Below, piece by piece: positions 8,297 to 15,905 of a DNA stretch of 39,742 bases. A program made the position numbers and the translations under genes. The notes beneath the pieces were generated by a model. It did no database searches and had not been told where the DNA came from. It was given only the letters and a program-made list of their open reading frames with translations. The stretch is from contig DAIDHI010000034.1 of NCBI GenBank assembly GCA_027452025.1, positions 1 to 39,742 of the forward strand. The letters are read 5' to 3'. Source of the stretch: Elusimicrobiota bacterium. GTDB lineage: Bacteria; Elusimicrobiota; Elusimicrobia; UBA1565; UBA9628. Position 1 is the stretch's first letter; each line of letters opens with the position of its first letter.

Positions 8297-8920
8297 ATGG
8301 ACCTCCTGCTGGCCGCCGCATTCGCCTGCCTCTACGCCGAGTTCGTCGGCTATTGGCTGCACGTCCTGCTGCACAGCAACCGCATCGAGTATCTGAGCCG
8401 CAGCCATATGATCCACCACTTGATCATTTACGCCCCGGACAAGCCGCAGCGGCAGTCGTCCCGCTATCTGCTTTCGACCTACGGTCGGGCGAACGTCCTC
8501 GGCGTGGGCCTGGAGTGGCTCGGGCCCATCGCCGTCCTGCTGGGGCTCTCCGCCGCCGGGCTGCGCGTCCTGGGGGCGTCCTGGCCCACGATCGTCGTGT
8601 TCTGCGCCGTCGCCCTGGGCTGGGGAGCGTCGATGTTTTGGTACATGCACGACGCCATGCACCTTCAGGGCTTCTGGATGGAGAACGCGCGCTCGAACCG
8701 GCTGCGGCGGTGGTTTCTGCGCGCCCGGCACCGGCATGACATCCACCACATGGACCTGACCGACGACGGGCGCATGAGCCGCAATTTCGGCATCTGCTTC
8801 TTCGGCTTCGACGCCCTCTTCGGCAGCCTCCTGGCCGAGCACAATCGCTTCAATCACGCCGGCCTCACCGCGGCCCGAAAACGCTATGCCTACATCTTCC
8901 CGGGCGAACAGTCGGCCTGA
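8297..8920 (+). CDS. Fatty acid hydroxylase / sterol desaturase superfamily membrane protein
   Basis: 207 residues with hydrophobic N-terminal and central segments and the histidine clusters of the di-iron membrane hydroxylase superfamily: HVLLH, HMIHH, MHDAMH and RHRHDIHHMD. These enzymes insert oxygen into, or desaturate, lipid acyl chains or sterols; the exact substrate is unknown. GGGGG lies just 2 bases before the ATG, which is close for a ribosome binding site, so translation from a very short leader is possible. Its 3' end overlaps the next radical SAM gene by 35 bp, implying co-transcription. Confidence 0.82.
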   Translation: MDLLLAAAFACLYAEFVGYWLHVLLHSNRIEYLSRSHMIHHLIIYAPDKPQRQSSRYLLSTYGRANVLGVGLEWLGPIAVLLGLSAAGLRVLGASWPTIVVFCAVALGWGASMFWYMHDAMHLQGFWMENARSNRLRRWFLRARHRHDIHHMDLTDDGRMSRNFGICFFGFDALFGSLLAEHNRFNHAGLTAARKRYAYIFPGEQSA

Positions 8921-9533
8921 CCCGTCGCTGGTCTACCGGTTCAAAGACGGGCTCTACGTCAACCTGACCAATCGCTGCCCCACCCGCTGCGTCTTCTGCG
9001 CCAAGCGCGGGTGGAAATTCCAGTATCGCGGAAACAACCTCGCCCTCGGCTCGAAGGAGCCGTCCGCGGCCCGCGTGTGGCTGGCTTTGGAGCGCGAAGC
9101 CGCGCGCGGGCCCTTTCGGGAGATGGTTTTCTGCGGCTACGGCGAGTCCACTTACCGTCTGGCCGCGCTGACGGCCCTGTCGCGCCGCGCCCGCAAGAGC
9201 TTTCCTCGCGCGCGCCTGCGCCTCAACACCATCGGGCTCGGCAGCCTGATCGCGGGACGCGACATTTGCCAGACCTTGGCGCATGCGCTCGACGCCGTCA
9301 GCGTCAGCCTCAACACGGCCGACGCCGCACAGTGGCGCCGGCTCCATGATCCCCTGCCCCGCTTCGCGCGGCTGGGATTCTGGGCCTCATTGGCCTTCAT
9401 CTCGGGCTGCGTGGCCCACGGGCTGGACACCACGGTGACCGCCGTCGAGCAGCCGGAAGTGGACCTCGGCGCGGTCTACAGGCTGGCCCGCGCCCTCGGC
9501 GCCGATTTCCGCGCCCGCCCGGCCCTGCTCTAG
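8886..9533 (+). CDS. TatD-associated-type radical SAM protein
   Basis: 215 residues beginning just inside the end of the hydroxylase gene. The segment NLTNRCPTRCVFCAKR carries the C-x3-C-x2-C cluster motif. MVFCGYGE replaces the usual GGEP, and the RLNTIGLGSLIAGRDI and SVSLN segments follow. This set matches the small radical SAM family often found beside tatD genes; no tatD is visible here. Its reaction is not established. ATG 8886 is the only suitable start before the cluster motif. Confidence 0.8.
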   Translation: MPTSSRANSRPDPSLVYRFKDGLYVNLTNRCPTRCVFCAKRGWKFQYRGNNLALGSKEPSAARVWLALEREAARGPFREMVFCGYGESTYRLAALTALSRRARKSFPRARLRLNTIGLGSLIAGRDICQTLAHALDAVSVSLNTADAAQWRRLHDPLPRFARLGFWASLAFISGCVAHGLDTTVTAVEQPEVDLGAVYRLARALGADFRARPALL

Positions 9534-9599
9534 CCTTTCCGGCCTGCCGCGCCTTGCGCCGGCCGTCGGCCAGCAGGGGCACCGCCGTCAGGCGCGCGC

Positions 9600-10082
9600 T
9601 CAGCGTCTCTTCGCCCGCCGTCGCGACGCCGCGCGCAGGCCCGCGGGGCGGGCCACGGCGCGGAGCATGTCCATCGAGGTCACGATGCCCCGCAGCCGGC
9701 CGTCTTGGGCGATGATCACGCGATGCACTCGGCGATTGAGCATGAACCGGGCCAGCCGCGGCAAGGGCGTGTCCTCCGCCGCCTCGAGCACGGCCGGCGT
9801 CATGACCTGCGAAACGGGGACGTCGTCGGCCACCCGCAGATCGGGGGCCACCATGATGCGCCCCTCCTCTTGATAGAACGCCGGCACTTTCTCGCGCTCC
9901 GGCGCGCGGCTGCGGCGCACCAGGTCGGTCTGGGACACGACACCCAGGAGACGTCCGCCGCGCGCGACGACCGGGGCGCCCGAGATGCCGTGCAGCACCA
10001 GCATGTCCGCGGCCTGCCGCACCGTCATGTCGGGCGACAGGGTGAAGACTCGCTTGTTCATCACGTCTCGTGCCAAGAGCAT
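9600..10082 (-). CDS. CBS-domain pair protein
   Basis: 160 residues with two CBS motifs: residues about 1-58 (ARDVMNKRVFTLSPDMTVRQ to GVVSQTDLV) and about 88-145 (VMTPAVLEAAEDTPL to GIVTSMDML). Between them is an insert containing VPAFYQEEG. CBS pairs bind adenine nucleotides (AMP/ATP/SAM) and act as energy sensors. It is closely related to the proteins at 10093-10542 and 23027-23485, which have the same insert. It starts 10 bp after the upstream CBS gene ends, so the two probably share an operon. A GAGGAGGCG ribosome binding site precedes the ATG. The C-terminus is strongly basic (SRRRAKRR). Confidence 0.88.
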   Translation of the reverse strand: MLLARDVMNKRVFTLSPDMTVRQAADMLVLHGISGAPVVARGGRLLGVVSQTDLVRRSRAPEREKVPAFYQEEGRIMVAPDLRVADDVPVSQVMTPAVLEAAEDTPLPRLARFMLNRRVHRVIIAQDGRLRGIVTSMDMLRAVARPAGLRAASRRRAKRR

Positions 10083-10092
10083 CTTCGCCTCC

Positions 10093-10542
10093 TCAACGCA
10101 ACGGCGCGCCGGGCAGCACGCGCAGGATATCCATCGTGGTCACGATGCCCGTCAGGCGGCCCTTTCGAGTGACGACGACACGGTGGACGCCGTGGCGCAG
10201 CATGAGGCCGATGAGATCCTCCACCGACGCGTCCTCCTCGGCCGAGATGACGCGGCTGGTCATGACGTCGACGACGCGCATGGAATCGAACTCGGAGAGA
10301 GCCCCGCCGTCAGGAGCCTCTCCGTCCGCGTCGCTGTAAAAGGAAGGCAGGCCGGCGCGGTCCTTGGCGGCGCCGCGGCGCACGATGTCGGTCTGGGAGA
10401 CGACGCCGATGAGCTCTCCCTTGCGATCGACGACGGGAGCTCCGGTGACGCCCCTCTGTCCGAGCAGAGCGGCGGCCTCGCGCAGCGTCATCAGCGGACG
10501 CAGCGTCAGCACGTCGCCTTTCATGATCTCCTTGGCCAGCAT
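10093..10542 (-). CDS. CBS-domain pair protein
   Basis: 149 residues from ATG 10542 (MLAKEIMKGDVLTLRPLMTL), preceded by GGGAG. Two CBS motifs flank an insert with LPSFYSDADGE, as in the two paralogues. A longer in-frame start at 10572 was rejected because the predicted sigma-54 promoter overlaps it and the family begins at MLAK. The likely role is nucleotide-dependent sensing of energy status. It heads a two-gene CBS operon. Confidence 0.88.
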   Translation of the reverse strand: MLAKEIMKGDVLTLRPLMTLREAAALLGQRGVTGAPVVDRKGELIGVVSQTDIVRRGAAKDRAGLPSFYSDADGEAPDGGALSEFDSMRVVDVMTSRVISAEEDASVEDLIGLMLRHGVHRVVVTRKGRLTGIVTTMDILRVLPGAPLR

Positions 10543-10565
10543 GGGGCTCCCTGCCGAAATGCTTC

Positions 10566-10580
10566 GCAACAATGCGGCCA
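10566..10580 (-). promoter_or_regulatory. Predicted sigma-54 promoter of the CBS gene pair
   Basis: The minus strand reads TGGCCGCATTGTTGC, a strong match with correct GG-N10-GC spacing. Transcription would start near 10554, leaving a 12-base leader that contains GGGAG before ATG 10542. Confidence 0.72.
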
Positions 10581-10591
10581 GCCCGGCGGCC

Positions 10592-10912
10592 TCAGCTCAA
10601 GCGCACTTCGAAACGGCGCCGGCGCGAAATCGCCGGCCGCTCGTCGCCCGAAATCCGCCTGGCGCGGACCTCGTGCGCGCCGCTCGAAAATCCGCTCCAA
10701 TCGAACCACCAGAGGCCCAGCGACTCCCGGCAGGGATTCCAGTTCCCGCCGTCGATCGAAACCTCCACGCCGCGGGCTCCGGGCGACACGACCTGCAAGG
10801 TGTACCATGGCTGGCCGATCACCTCGTCCTCCGTCGGATACGCGATCTCGATCTCGAGCGCGGGCGCTTGGCGCTCCAGGACGGCCGGCGGATTGCTGCG
10901 GTGCTTTCTCAT
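10592..10912 (-). CDS. Small Ig-fold-like protein, function unknown
   Basis: 106 residues, no signal peptide, basic N-terminus. The core VEVSIDGGNWNPCRES, then WWFDWSGFSSGAHEVRARR, resembles the Ig-like dimerisation domain of molybdenum-cofactor oxidoreductases and related beta-sandwich modules (V.VS.DGG.W, then W...W, then G.H...AR). Only this domain is present, with no catalytic domain, so it may be a stand-alone binding or scaffold module. A GGAGGGG ribosome binding site lies about 4 bases before ATG 10912. A sigma-54-type promoter precedes it and its neighbours are USP and CBS genes, suggesting a stress-related role. Confidence 0.65.
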   Translation of the reverse strand: MRKHRSNPPAVLERQAPALEIEIAYPTEDEVIGQPWYTLQVVSPGARGVEVSIDGGNWNPCRESLGLWWFDWSGFSSGAHEVRARRISGDERPAISRRRRFEVRLS

Positions 10913-10958
10913 CTTCCCCTCCGAACGGCGGTTTGCAAAGGCTTCACGGCCGAGGATC

Positions 10959-10973
10959 GCAACGTTACGACCG
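10959..10973 (-). promoter_or_regulatory. Predicted sigma-54 promoter of the Ig-like gene
   Basis: The minus strand reads CGGTCGTAACGTTGC and overlaps the 3' end of the USP gene. The predicted start is near 10947, giving a 35-base leader with a good ribosome binding site. Confidence 0.65.
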
Positions 10974-11852
10974 GAGGGCCGGCGGCCTGGACGCGCTCCT
11001 CCTCGCCGCCGCCGGCACGGCCAAGACCGGGACGACGCTGTGGCGCAGCACCCGCTCGGCGGTGGTTCCGAGCAGGGCCTGCGAGAGCGATCCCTTGCGG
11101 TGCGCCGACAGCACGAGCAGATCCGATTGGCTCGAGGCCTCCAGTATCCGCTCGGCGGGGTCGCCGAAGAGGAGCTGCCTGCGCGGCCGGCAGGCGTCGG
11201 TCAGGCGCGCCGGCAGGCGGCCGAGCGCCTGGTCGAGCAGGTGGCGGGGCCCCTTCGCCGCCGCGGCATCGCGCGCCCCGGGCGACGAGAGGGCGACGAC
11301 GTGCAGCGCCGTCAGCCGCGCCCCGAGCCCGACGGCGACGCTCGCCGCCTGTTCCAAGGCGGCGAGCGAATAATCCTCGAAATTAACCGGAGCCAGCACT
11401 TCGCGCACCCGCAGCTTCGCGCGGCGCAGCACCCAGACGGGGACAGTGCTGTGACGCACGACGGTCTCCGCCACGGAGCCTTTGAAGGCTCGCTCGAGGC
11501 CCGTGCGCCCGTGCGTGCCCATCACGATCAGGTCATAGTCCAGATCGCGTCCCCATGAGACGATCGTCTCCTCGACGGCGCCGGACGCGGCCGCCACGGG
11601 AATCTCGCGGCCGTAGCGCTGGCGAAGCAGGGCCAGGGCGCTGCGCTCGGCGGCGGCGGTCAGATCGGGGTCCCCCGGCCCCAGGCCCAAGGCCGAGTGG
11701 AGCCAGGGCTGAATATAGAGGCCGTCGACCGGCGCCGCGAAGCGTCGCGAGAGCCAGGACGCCTCGCTCCAGGCGGCCGCGGAAGCTTCGGAAAGATCCA
11801 GCGGCACCAGTATCTTGGTCGGCGGAAAGCGCGGCCAGCGGCGATGATTCAT
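10965..11852 (-). CDS. Tandem universal stress protein (UspA x2)
   Basis: 295 residues with two Usp domains, about residues 10-145 and 150-285. Domain 1 has the ATP-binding glycine loop G-x2-G-x9-G-S (GTHGRTGLERAFKGSVAE). Domain 2 keeps a weaker form (SAHRKGSLSQALLGTTAERV). ATP-binding Usp proteins accumulate in growth arrest, hypoxia or energy stress. ATG 11852 (MNHRRWPRFPPTKILVPLDL) is preceded by GGGAGG. It is similar to the protein at 12472-13338, a paralogue. A divergent sigma-54 site pair separates it from the cytochrome gene. Confidence 0.9.
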   Translation of the reverse strand: MNHRRWPRFPPTKILVPLDLSEASAAAWSEASWLSRRFAAPVDGLYIQPWLHSALGLGPGDPDLTAAAERSALALLRQRYGREIPVAAASGAVEETIVSWGRDLDYDLIVMGTHGRTGLERAFKGSVAETVVRHSTVPVWVLRRAKLRVREVLAPVNFEDYSLAALEQAASVAVGLGARLTALHVVALSSPGARDAAAAKGPRHLLDQALGRLPARLTDACRPRRQLLFGDPAERILEASSQSDLLVLSAHRKGSLSQALLGTTAERVLRHSVVPVLAVPAAARRSASRPPALRS

Positions 11853-11873
11853 GAGCCTCCCTGCATCGCAAGC

Positions 11874-11888
11874 GCAACGCTACGACCA
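11874..11888 (-). promoter_or_regulatory. Predicted sigma-54 promoter of the tandem USP gene
   Basis: The minus strand reads TGGTCGTAGCGTTGC. The predicted start is near 11862, so the 10-base leader just includes the GGGAGG ribosome binding site. Confidence 0.72.
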
Positions 11889-11984
11889 AACGGACCGGCG
11901 GGTCGGACCGGTGGTGTCACCATTGTACCGCGGCGCGCGCGCAGGACCCGTGACGCCGGCGCAACGATCCCGTTACCGGCACGC

Positions 11985-11999
11985 GGGCCGCTTCATTGC
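11985..11999 (+). promoter_or_regulatory. Predicted sigma-54 promoter of the cytochrome c lipoprotein gene
   Basis: GGGCCGCTTCATTGC shares 14 identical bases with the site at 15866-15880. The predicted start is near 12011, 2 bases from ATG 12013. A TACAAT at 12000-12005 could instead be a sigma-70 -10 box, but no -35 was found. Confidence 0.68.
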
Positions 12000-12012
12000 T
12001 ACAATCCGGGCG

Positions 12013-12465
12013 ATGAAGAACCTGTTCGCCGCGCTCGCCGTCGCCGGCGCCGCGCTGCTGGCGGCCTGCGCCGCCTTGAACCGGCCGATCCCCGGGCAGG
12101 ATTCCGGAATCCTCTTCTTCAGCGATCTCGGCCCCAACGCCATCGATGTCTCCTCGTATCCGGCCGTCCAACGTCGCAACTACAAGGTCTACGCCCGGGT
12201 CTGCTCGCAATGCCACTCTCTGGCGCGCTCGATCAACAGCCCGCTGGTCAGCCGGGATTTTTGGCAGATGTACATCATGGCCATGAAGCGCCGCAGCGAC
12301 TACGCGCCGACCCAGCCGATCACCGCCGCCGAGGAGGACGAAATCCTCGCTTTTCTGGACTACGACTCCCGCGTCCGGAAAGTCGAGCGCGCCAAGGAGT
12401 TCGAGGCGCAGACCCGCGCGCTCAAGCGGCGCTTCGCCGCCCTCGAGAGCGAGTCGTCCCATTAG
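12013..12465 (+). CDS. Lipoprotein with a single c-type haem site
   Basis: 150 residues. The N-terminus (MKNLFAALAVAGAALLAAC) is a lipoprotein signal peptide with Cys19 as the lipidated residue. A CSQCH motif gives one covalent haem c site. FWQMYIMAMKRRSDY follows and may supply the distal Met ligand. The C-terminal third is charged and helical. It is probably a periplasmic or membrane-anchored electron carrier or haem sensor. ATG 12013 gives a canonical signal peptide; upstream in-frame starts would add untypical sequence and include the promoter. There is no ribosome binding site and the predicted transcript is almost leaderless. It converges on the second USP gene, with 6 bp between stops. 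Confidence 0.8.
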   Translation: MKNLFAALAVAGAALLAACAALNRPIPGQDSGILFFSDLGPNAIDVSSYPAVQRRNYKVYARVCSQCHSLARSINSPLVSRDFWQMYIMAMKRRSDYAPTQPITAAEEDEILAFLDYDSRVRKVERAKEFEAQTRALKRRFAALESESSH

Positions 12466-12471
12466 TCGTCT

Positions 12472-13338
12472 TTACGGAATAGCCAGAACGGCCGTCCCGC
12501 AATGCCGTATCACGCGTTCCGCCGTGGTCCCGAGGACGGTCTCCGACAGAAGGCCCCTGCGGTGCGCCGTCAGGACCACCAAGTCCGCCCCGCGGGCCGC
12601 AAGGCAGATGCGCTCCGGCGCCGAGCCGAAGGCCAGTTCGACATTGGGCTCGCAGGCCCGGCGGATGCGCTCGGGCAGGCGCAGGATCCACTCGTCCGCG
12701 GCCCGTTTGAGCCCGCCGACGCGCGCGCGCCCGGAGGTTCCCGACGTCACGACGTGGAGCGCCGTCAGGCGGGCGCGAAGAGACTCGGCCACGTGGGCCG
12801 CGGCGAGAAAGCCGCGCCAGGAATCCGGCTCAAGGCTCACCGGAGCGAGCACGGAGCGCACGCAAGAGGTCTTCTTGCGCACCACCAGCACCGGGATGGA
12901 CGAGCGGCTGACGGCGCGCTCGGCCACCGAGCCCGCCACGGCGCGGGCGAGACCCGTGCGCCCGTGGGTCGCCATGACCAGAAGGTCGTAGCCCTCGCCG
13001 GCCCAAGCGACGATGCCGTCGCCGACGTCGCCCGCCGAGGAATTGATGACCACGCCCGGCCCCAAGCGCCGTCGCAGCTCGGCGACGGCCTGCCTGACCG
13101 CCTTGCCGGAGAGGTAGGGCTCGGCGACGCCGAGGCCCATCGCCGAGTAGACCCAGGGCTGCACGTATAGGACCTCGAGATCGGCGTGGAACCAGCCGGC
13201 CACGGCCTGCGCCTGCCGCCAGCCGGCCAGGGACTCCGCGGTCAAGTCCAGCGGCACGAGGATGCGCTTGGGCGGAAAGCGCACGCTCGCGCCCCAGCGC
13301 GCCGGGCGATGCTTCGCGTCCTTTTCTTTCGCGATCAT
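12472..13338 (-). CDS. Tandem universal stress protein (UspA x2)
   Basis: 288 residues from ATG 13338 (MIAKEKDAKHRPARWGASVR), preceded by GGAGG. Domain 1 has ATHGRTGLARAVAGSVAE (nucleotide loop, G-x2-G-x9-G-S) and domain 2 has TAHRRGLLSETVLGTTAERV. It is a full-length paralogue of 10965-11852, with shared KRILVPLDL and GTTAERV.RH segments. In-frame extension above 13338 re-reads the PEP synthase gene and was rejected. It lies 20 bp downstream of PEP synthase on the same strand, so it may be co-transcribed in addition to having its own putative promoter. Confidence 0.9.
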   Translation of the reverse strand: MIAKEKDAKHRPARWGASVRFPPKRILVPLDLTAESLAGWRQAQAVAGWFHADLEVLYVQPWVYSAMGLGVAEPYLSGKAVRQAVAELRRRLGPGVVINSSAGDVGDGIVAWAGEGYDLLVMATHGRTGLARAVAGSVAERAVSRSSIPVLVVRKKTSCVRSVLAPVSLEPDSWRGFLAAAHVAESLRARLTALHVVTSGTSGRARVGGLKRAADEWILRLPERIRRACEPNVELAFGSAPERICLAARGADLVVLTAHRRGLLSETVLGTTAERVIRHCGTAVLAIP

Positions 13339-13358
13339 GGTTTTCGGCCTCCGTGTCT

Positions 13359-15788
13359 TCAGACCGCAACGGTCCGGCCGGCCAGCCTTTTCTCCAGTTC
13401 CAGGACGGCCAGCGTGGTTTTGAGCACGGCGTCCGGATTGAGGGAGAGGCTGTCGATGCCTTGCTCGACGAGGAAGCGCGTGAACTCCGGGTAGTCGCTG
13501 GGCGCCTGCCCGCAGATGCCGATCTTGCGGCCCTTGGCCTTGGCGGAGGCGATGACCTGCGCGATCATGCGCTTGACCGCCTCGTTTCGCTCGTCGAAGA
13601 TCGGGGCGACGATCTCGGAATCGCGGTCGACGCCGAGCACGAGCTGGGTGAGGTCGTTGGAGCCGATGGAAAATCCGTCGAAGAGCTCGGCGAAGCGCTC
13701 GGCCAGGATCACGTTGCTGGGAATCTCGCACATCACGTAGACCTCCAGCCCACTTTCGCCCCGGCGCAGGCCGTTCTTAGCCAACTCCTCGAGCACTCGG
13801 CGCCCTTCCTCGACCGTCCGGCAGAACGGGATCATCACCTTGAGGTTGGTCAGGCCCATCTCCTCGCGCGCCTTGCGCACGGCGCGGCACTCCAAGGCGA
13901 AGCCTTCGCGATAGCGCGGATGATAATAGCGCGAGGCTCCGCGAAAGCCGAGCATCGGGTTTTCCTCGAGAGGCTCGAAGGCGCGGCCGCCGATCAGGTT
14001 GGCGTATTCGTTGGTCTTGAAGTCGCTGAGCCGAAGGATGACGTCCTTGGGATAGAACGCGGCGGCCAGCAATGCCGCGCCCTCGGCGAGCCGGTCGACG
14101 AAGTAGCGGGGCTTGTCGGCGTAGCCCTCGGTCAGCCGCTCGATTTCGTCGCGCGCCTCCCGGCCTTCCACTTTCTCGGGATGAAGGAGCGCCAGCGGGT
14201 GCACCTTGACCCAGTTGGAGATGATGAATTCCTCGCGCGCCAAGCCCACCCCGGCGTTGGGCATGAAGGACAGGGCGAAGGCCTCGTCGGGGTTCGCGAC
14301 GTTCATCATGATCTTCGTCTTGGGCCGCCCCACGTCCTTGAGATCGACGCGGTCCACGCGGAAGTCCAGCGCCCCGTCGTAGACAAAGCCCGTCTCCCCC
14401 TCGGCGCAGCTCACCGTCACCTCTTGCCCGTCCCGGAGCGCCGCCGTCGCCGTCTGCGCCCCCACGACGGCCGGGATGCCGAGCTCCCGGCTGACGATGG
14501 CGGCGTGGCAGGTGCGCCCGCCGCGGTCGGTCACGATCGCGGAGGCCTTCTTCATGATCGGCTCCCAGTCGGGGTCGGTGCGGTCGGCCACGAGCACCTC
14601 GCCCTGCCGAAAGTCGTGGAGAAACCGCACGCCCTTGACCACCCGCACGCGCCCGCGGCCGATCTTTCCGCCGACGCTGCGGCCCGACACGAGGACCTTC
14701 CCGCGCGCCTTGAGCGAGAACGTCTCGATGACGTCCGCCTCCCGGCGCGACTGCACCGTCTCCGGCCTGGCCTGCACGACGAAAAGCTCGCCCGTGCGGC
14801 CGTCCTTGGCCCACTCGATGTCCATGGGGCAGGGCCGGCCTGATTTGGCCGAATAGTGGTCCTCGATGAGGCAGGCCCAGCGCGACAACGCCAGCACGTC
14901 CTCGTCCGAGAGCGCCAAGCGCAGGCGCTCGGGCGCGGGCACCGGGACGTTGCGCACCCGCCGCCCCGCGCCGGCGTCGTAGATCAGCCGCAGCTCCTTG
15001 CCGCCCACCCGCTTCTGGAGGATCGCCGCGAAGCCCTTCTTGAGCGCCGGCTTGAAAACCCGGTATTCGTCCGGATTGACGGCCCCCTGCACGACGTTCT
15101 CGCCGAGGCCCCAGGCCGCGTTGATGATCACGAGGTCGCGAAAGCCCGTCTCTGTGTCGATCGTGAACATCACGCCCGAGCTTCCCAAATCGGAGCGGAC
15201 CATCCGCTGCACTCCCACCGAAAGGGCGATCTGTTGGGCGGCGAAGCCGTGCGCGGCGCGGTAATGGATGGCCCGATCGGTGAAGAGCGAGGCGAAACAG
15301 CGCCTGACGGCCTCCAGCACGGCGAAGCGGCCTTGAACGTTGAGGAACGTCTCCTGCTGGCCCGCGAAGCTCGCGTCGGGCAGGTCCTCGGCGGTGGCGC
15401 TGCTGCGCACGGCGACGTCGACCGGCTCCGGTCCGTTGGAGAGCCGCCCGTAGGCGGACTCGATCTCGTCGGCCAGCTCCTGCGGCAGCTTCGCCGCCAG
15501 CACGGCCTCGCGGATCGCCCGACCGTGTCGCGCGAGCGCCTCGGTGTCGGACACGTCGAGACGCCCGAGGCACCCGGCGATGAAAGAGTCCAGCTCGGAG
15601 TGCCTGAGGAACTCCCGATAAGCGTGCGCCGTGATCGCGAAGCCGTCGGGCACGCGCACGCCCTTGGCCGAGAGCTCGCGTATCATTTCGCCGAGCGACG
15701 CGTTCTTTCCTCCAACCACGCTCACATCGGCGATGCCGATCTGGTCGAACAGGACGATGTAAGGCTGCCGCTCCAATTCCACGCTCAT
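13359..15788 (-). CDS. ppsA: Phosphoenolpyruvate synthase
   Basis: 809 residues, normal for PpsA. The order is an N-terminal ATP-binding domain (VVGGKNASLGEMI near residue 25; AVRSSATAEDLPDASFAGQQ), then a swivelling phosphohistidine domain with GGRTCHAAIVSRELG (catalytic His at about residue 428), then a C-terminal PEP/pyruvate barrel ending with SIGSNDLTQLVLGVDRDS and GICGQAPSDYP. It converts pyruvate and ATP to PEP, AMP and phosphate. ATG 15788 has AAGGAGGGG in front. It could use pyruvate released by the tyrosine phenol-lyase encoded upstream, since both carry sigma-54-type promoters (inference). A USP gene follows 20 bp downstream. Confidence 0.95.
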   Translation of the reverse strand: MSVELERQPYIVLFDQIGIADVSVVGGKNASLGEMIRELSAKGVRVPDGFAITAHAYREFLRHSELDSFIAGCLGRLDVSDTEALARHGRAIREAVLAAKLPQELADEIESAYGRLSNGPEPVDVAVRSSATAEDLPDASFAGQQETFLNVQGRFAVLEAVRRCFASLFTDRAIHYRAAHGFAAQQIALSVGVQRMVRSDLGSSGVMFTIDTETGFRDLVIINAAWGLGENVVQGAVNPDEYRVFKPALKKGFAAILQKRVGGKELRLIYDAGAGRRVRNVPVPAPERLRLALSDEDVLALSRWACLIEDHYSAKSGRPCPMDIEWAKDGRTGELFVVQARPETVQSRREADVIETFSLKARGKVLVSGRSVGGKIGRGRVRVVKGVRFLHDFRQGEVLVADRTDPDWEPIMKKASAIVTDRGGRTCHAAIVSRELGIPAVVGAQTATAALRDGQEVTVSCAEGETGFVYDGALDFRVDRVDLKDVGRPKTKIMMNVANPDEAFALSFMPNAGVGLAREEFIISNWVKVHPLALLHPEKVEGREARDEIERLTEGYADKPRYFVDRLAEGAALLAAAFYPKDVILRLSDFKTNEYANLIGGRAFEPLEENPMLGFRGASRYYHPRYREGFALECRAVRKAREEMGLTNLKVMIPFCRTVEEGRRVLEELAKNGLRRGESGLEVYVMCEIPSNVILAERFAELFDGFSIGSNDLTQLVLGVDRDSEIVAPIFDERNEAVKRMIAQVIASAKAKGRKIGICGQAPSDYPEFTRFLVEQGIDSLSLNPDAVLKTTLAVLELEKRLAGRTVAV
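13366..13380 (-). promoter_or_regulatory. Possible sigma-54 promoter of the second USP gene
   Basis: The minus strand reads CGGCCGGACCGTTGC with correct spacing and a start near 13354, 16 bases before ATG 13338 with GGAGG in the leader. It lies inside the last codons of ppsA, so coding constraint could produce it by chance. Confidence 0.5.
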
Positions 15789-15820
15789 GTCCCCTCCTTG
15801 CGCCGCTTCACTCTATCATC

Positions 15821-15835
15821 GCAACAAGCGCGCCA
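15821..15835 (-). promoter_or_regulatory. Predicted sigma-54 promoter of ppsA
   Basis: The minus strand reads TGGCGCGCTTGTTGC. The start would be near 15809, with a 21-base leader carrying AAGGAGGGG. It faces away from the site at 15866-15880; the two -24 elements are 30 bp apart. Confidence 0.75.
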
Positions 15836-15865
15836 CGGCCCTACGACAAGCGCGCAACGAACGCG

Positions 15866-15880
15866 TGGCCGCTTCATTGC
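15866..15880 (+). promoter_or_regulatory. Predicted sigma-54 promoter of the CBS gene at 15906
   Basis: TGGCCGCTTCATTGC, with a start near 15892, a 14-base leader and a strong AAGGAGG ribosome binding site. It shares 14 identical bases with the cytochrome promoter at 11985-11999. Confidence 0.75.
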
Positions 15881-15905
15881 GACCTTCATTTAAGGAGGCG
15901 ATCCT

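Noticed and set aside
7025..8857. Extension of the second radical SAM gene upstream to give a protein of about 900 residues
   Set aside because: The extension re-reads the neighbouring radical SAM gene in another frame. GTG 7024 with 4-bp coupling explains the start.
5148..9533. RiPP (modified peptide) cluster based on the radical SAM genes
   Set aside because: No small Cys-, Ser- or His-repeat precursor gene, peptidase or recognition-element domain was found nearby.
10098..10112. CCGTTGC before the CBS gene at 10082 as a sigma-54 promoter
   Set aside because: The nearest GG is 9 bases from GC, and the site lies inside the end of the upstream CBS gene. The gene is more simply the second of an operon.
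12000..12005. TACAAT as a sigma-70 -10 box of the cytochrome gene
   Set aside because: No -35 element lies 16-18 bp upstream, and the overlapping sigma-54 site is a better match.
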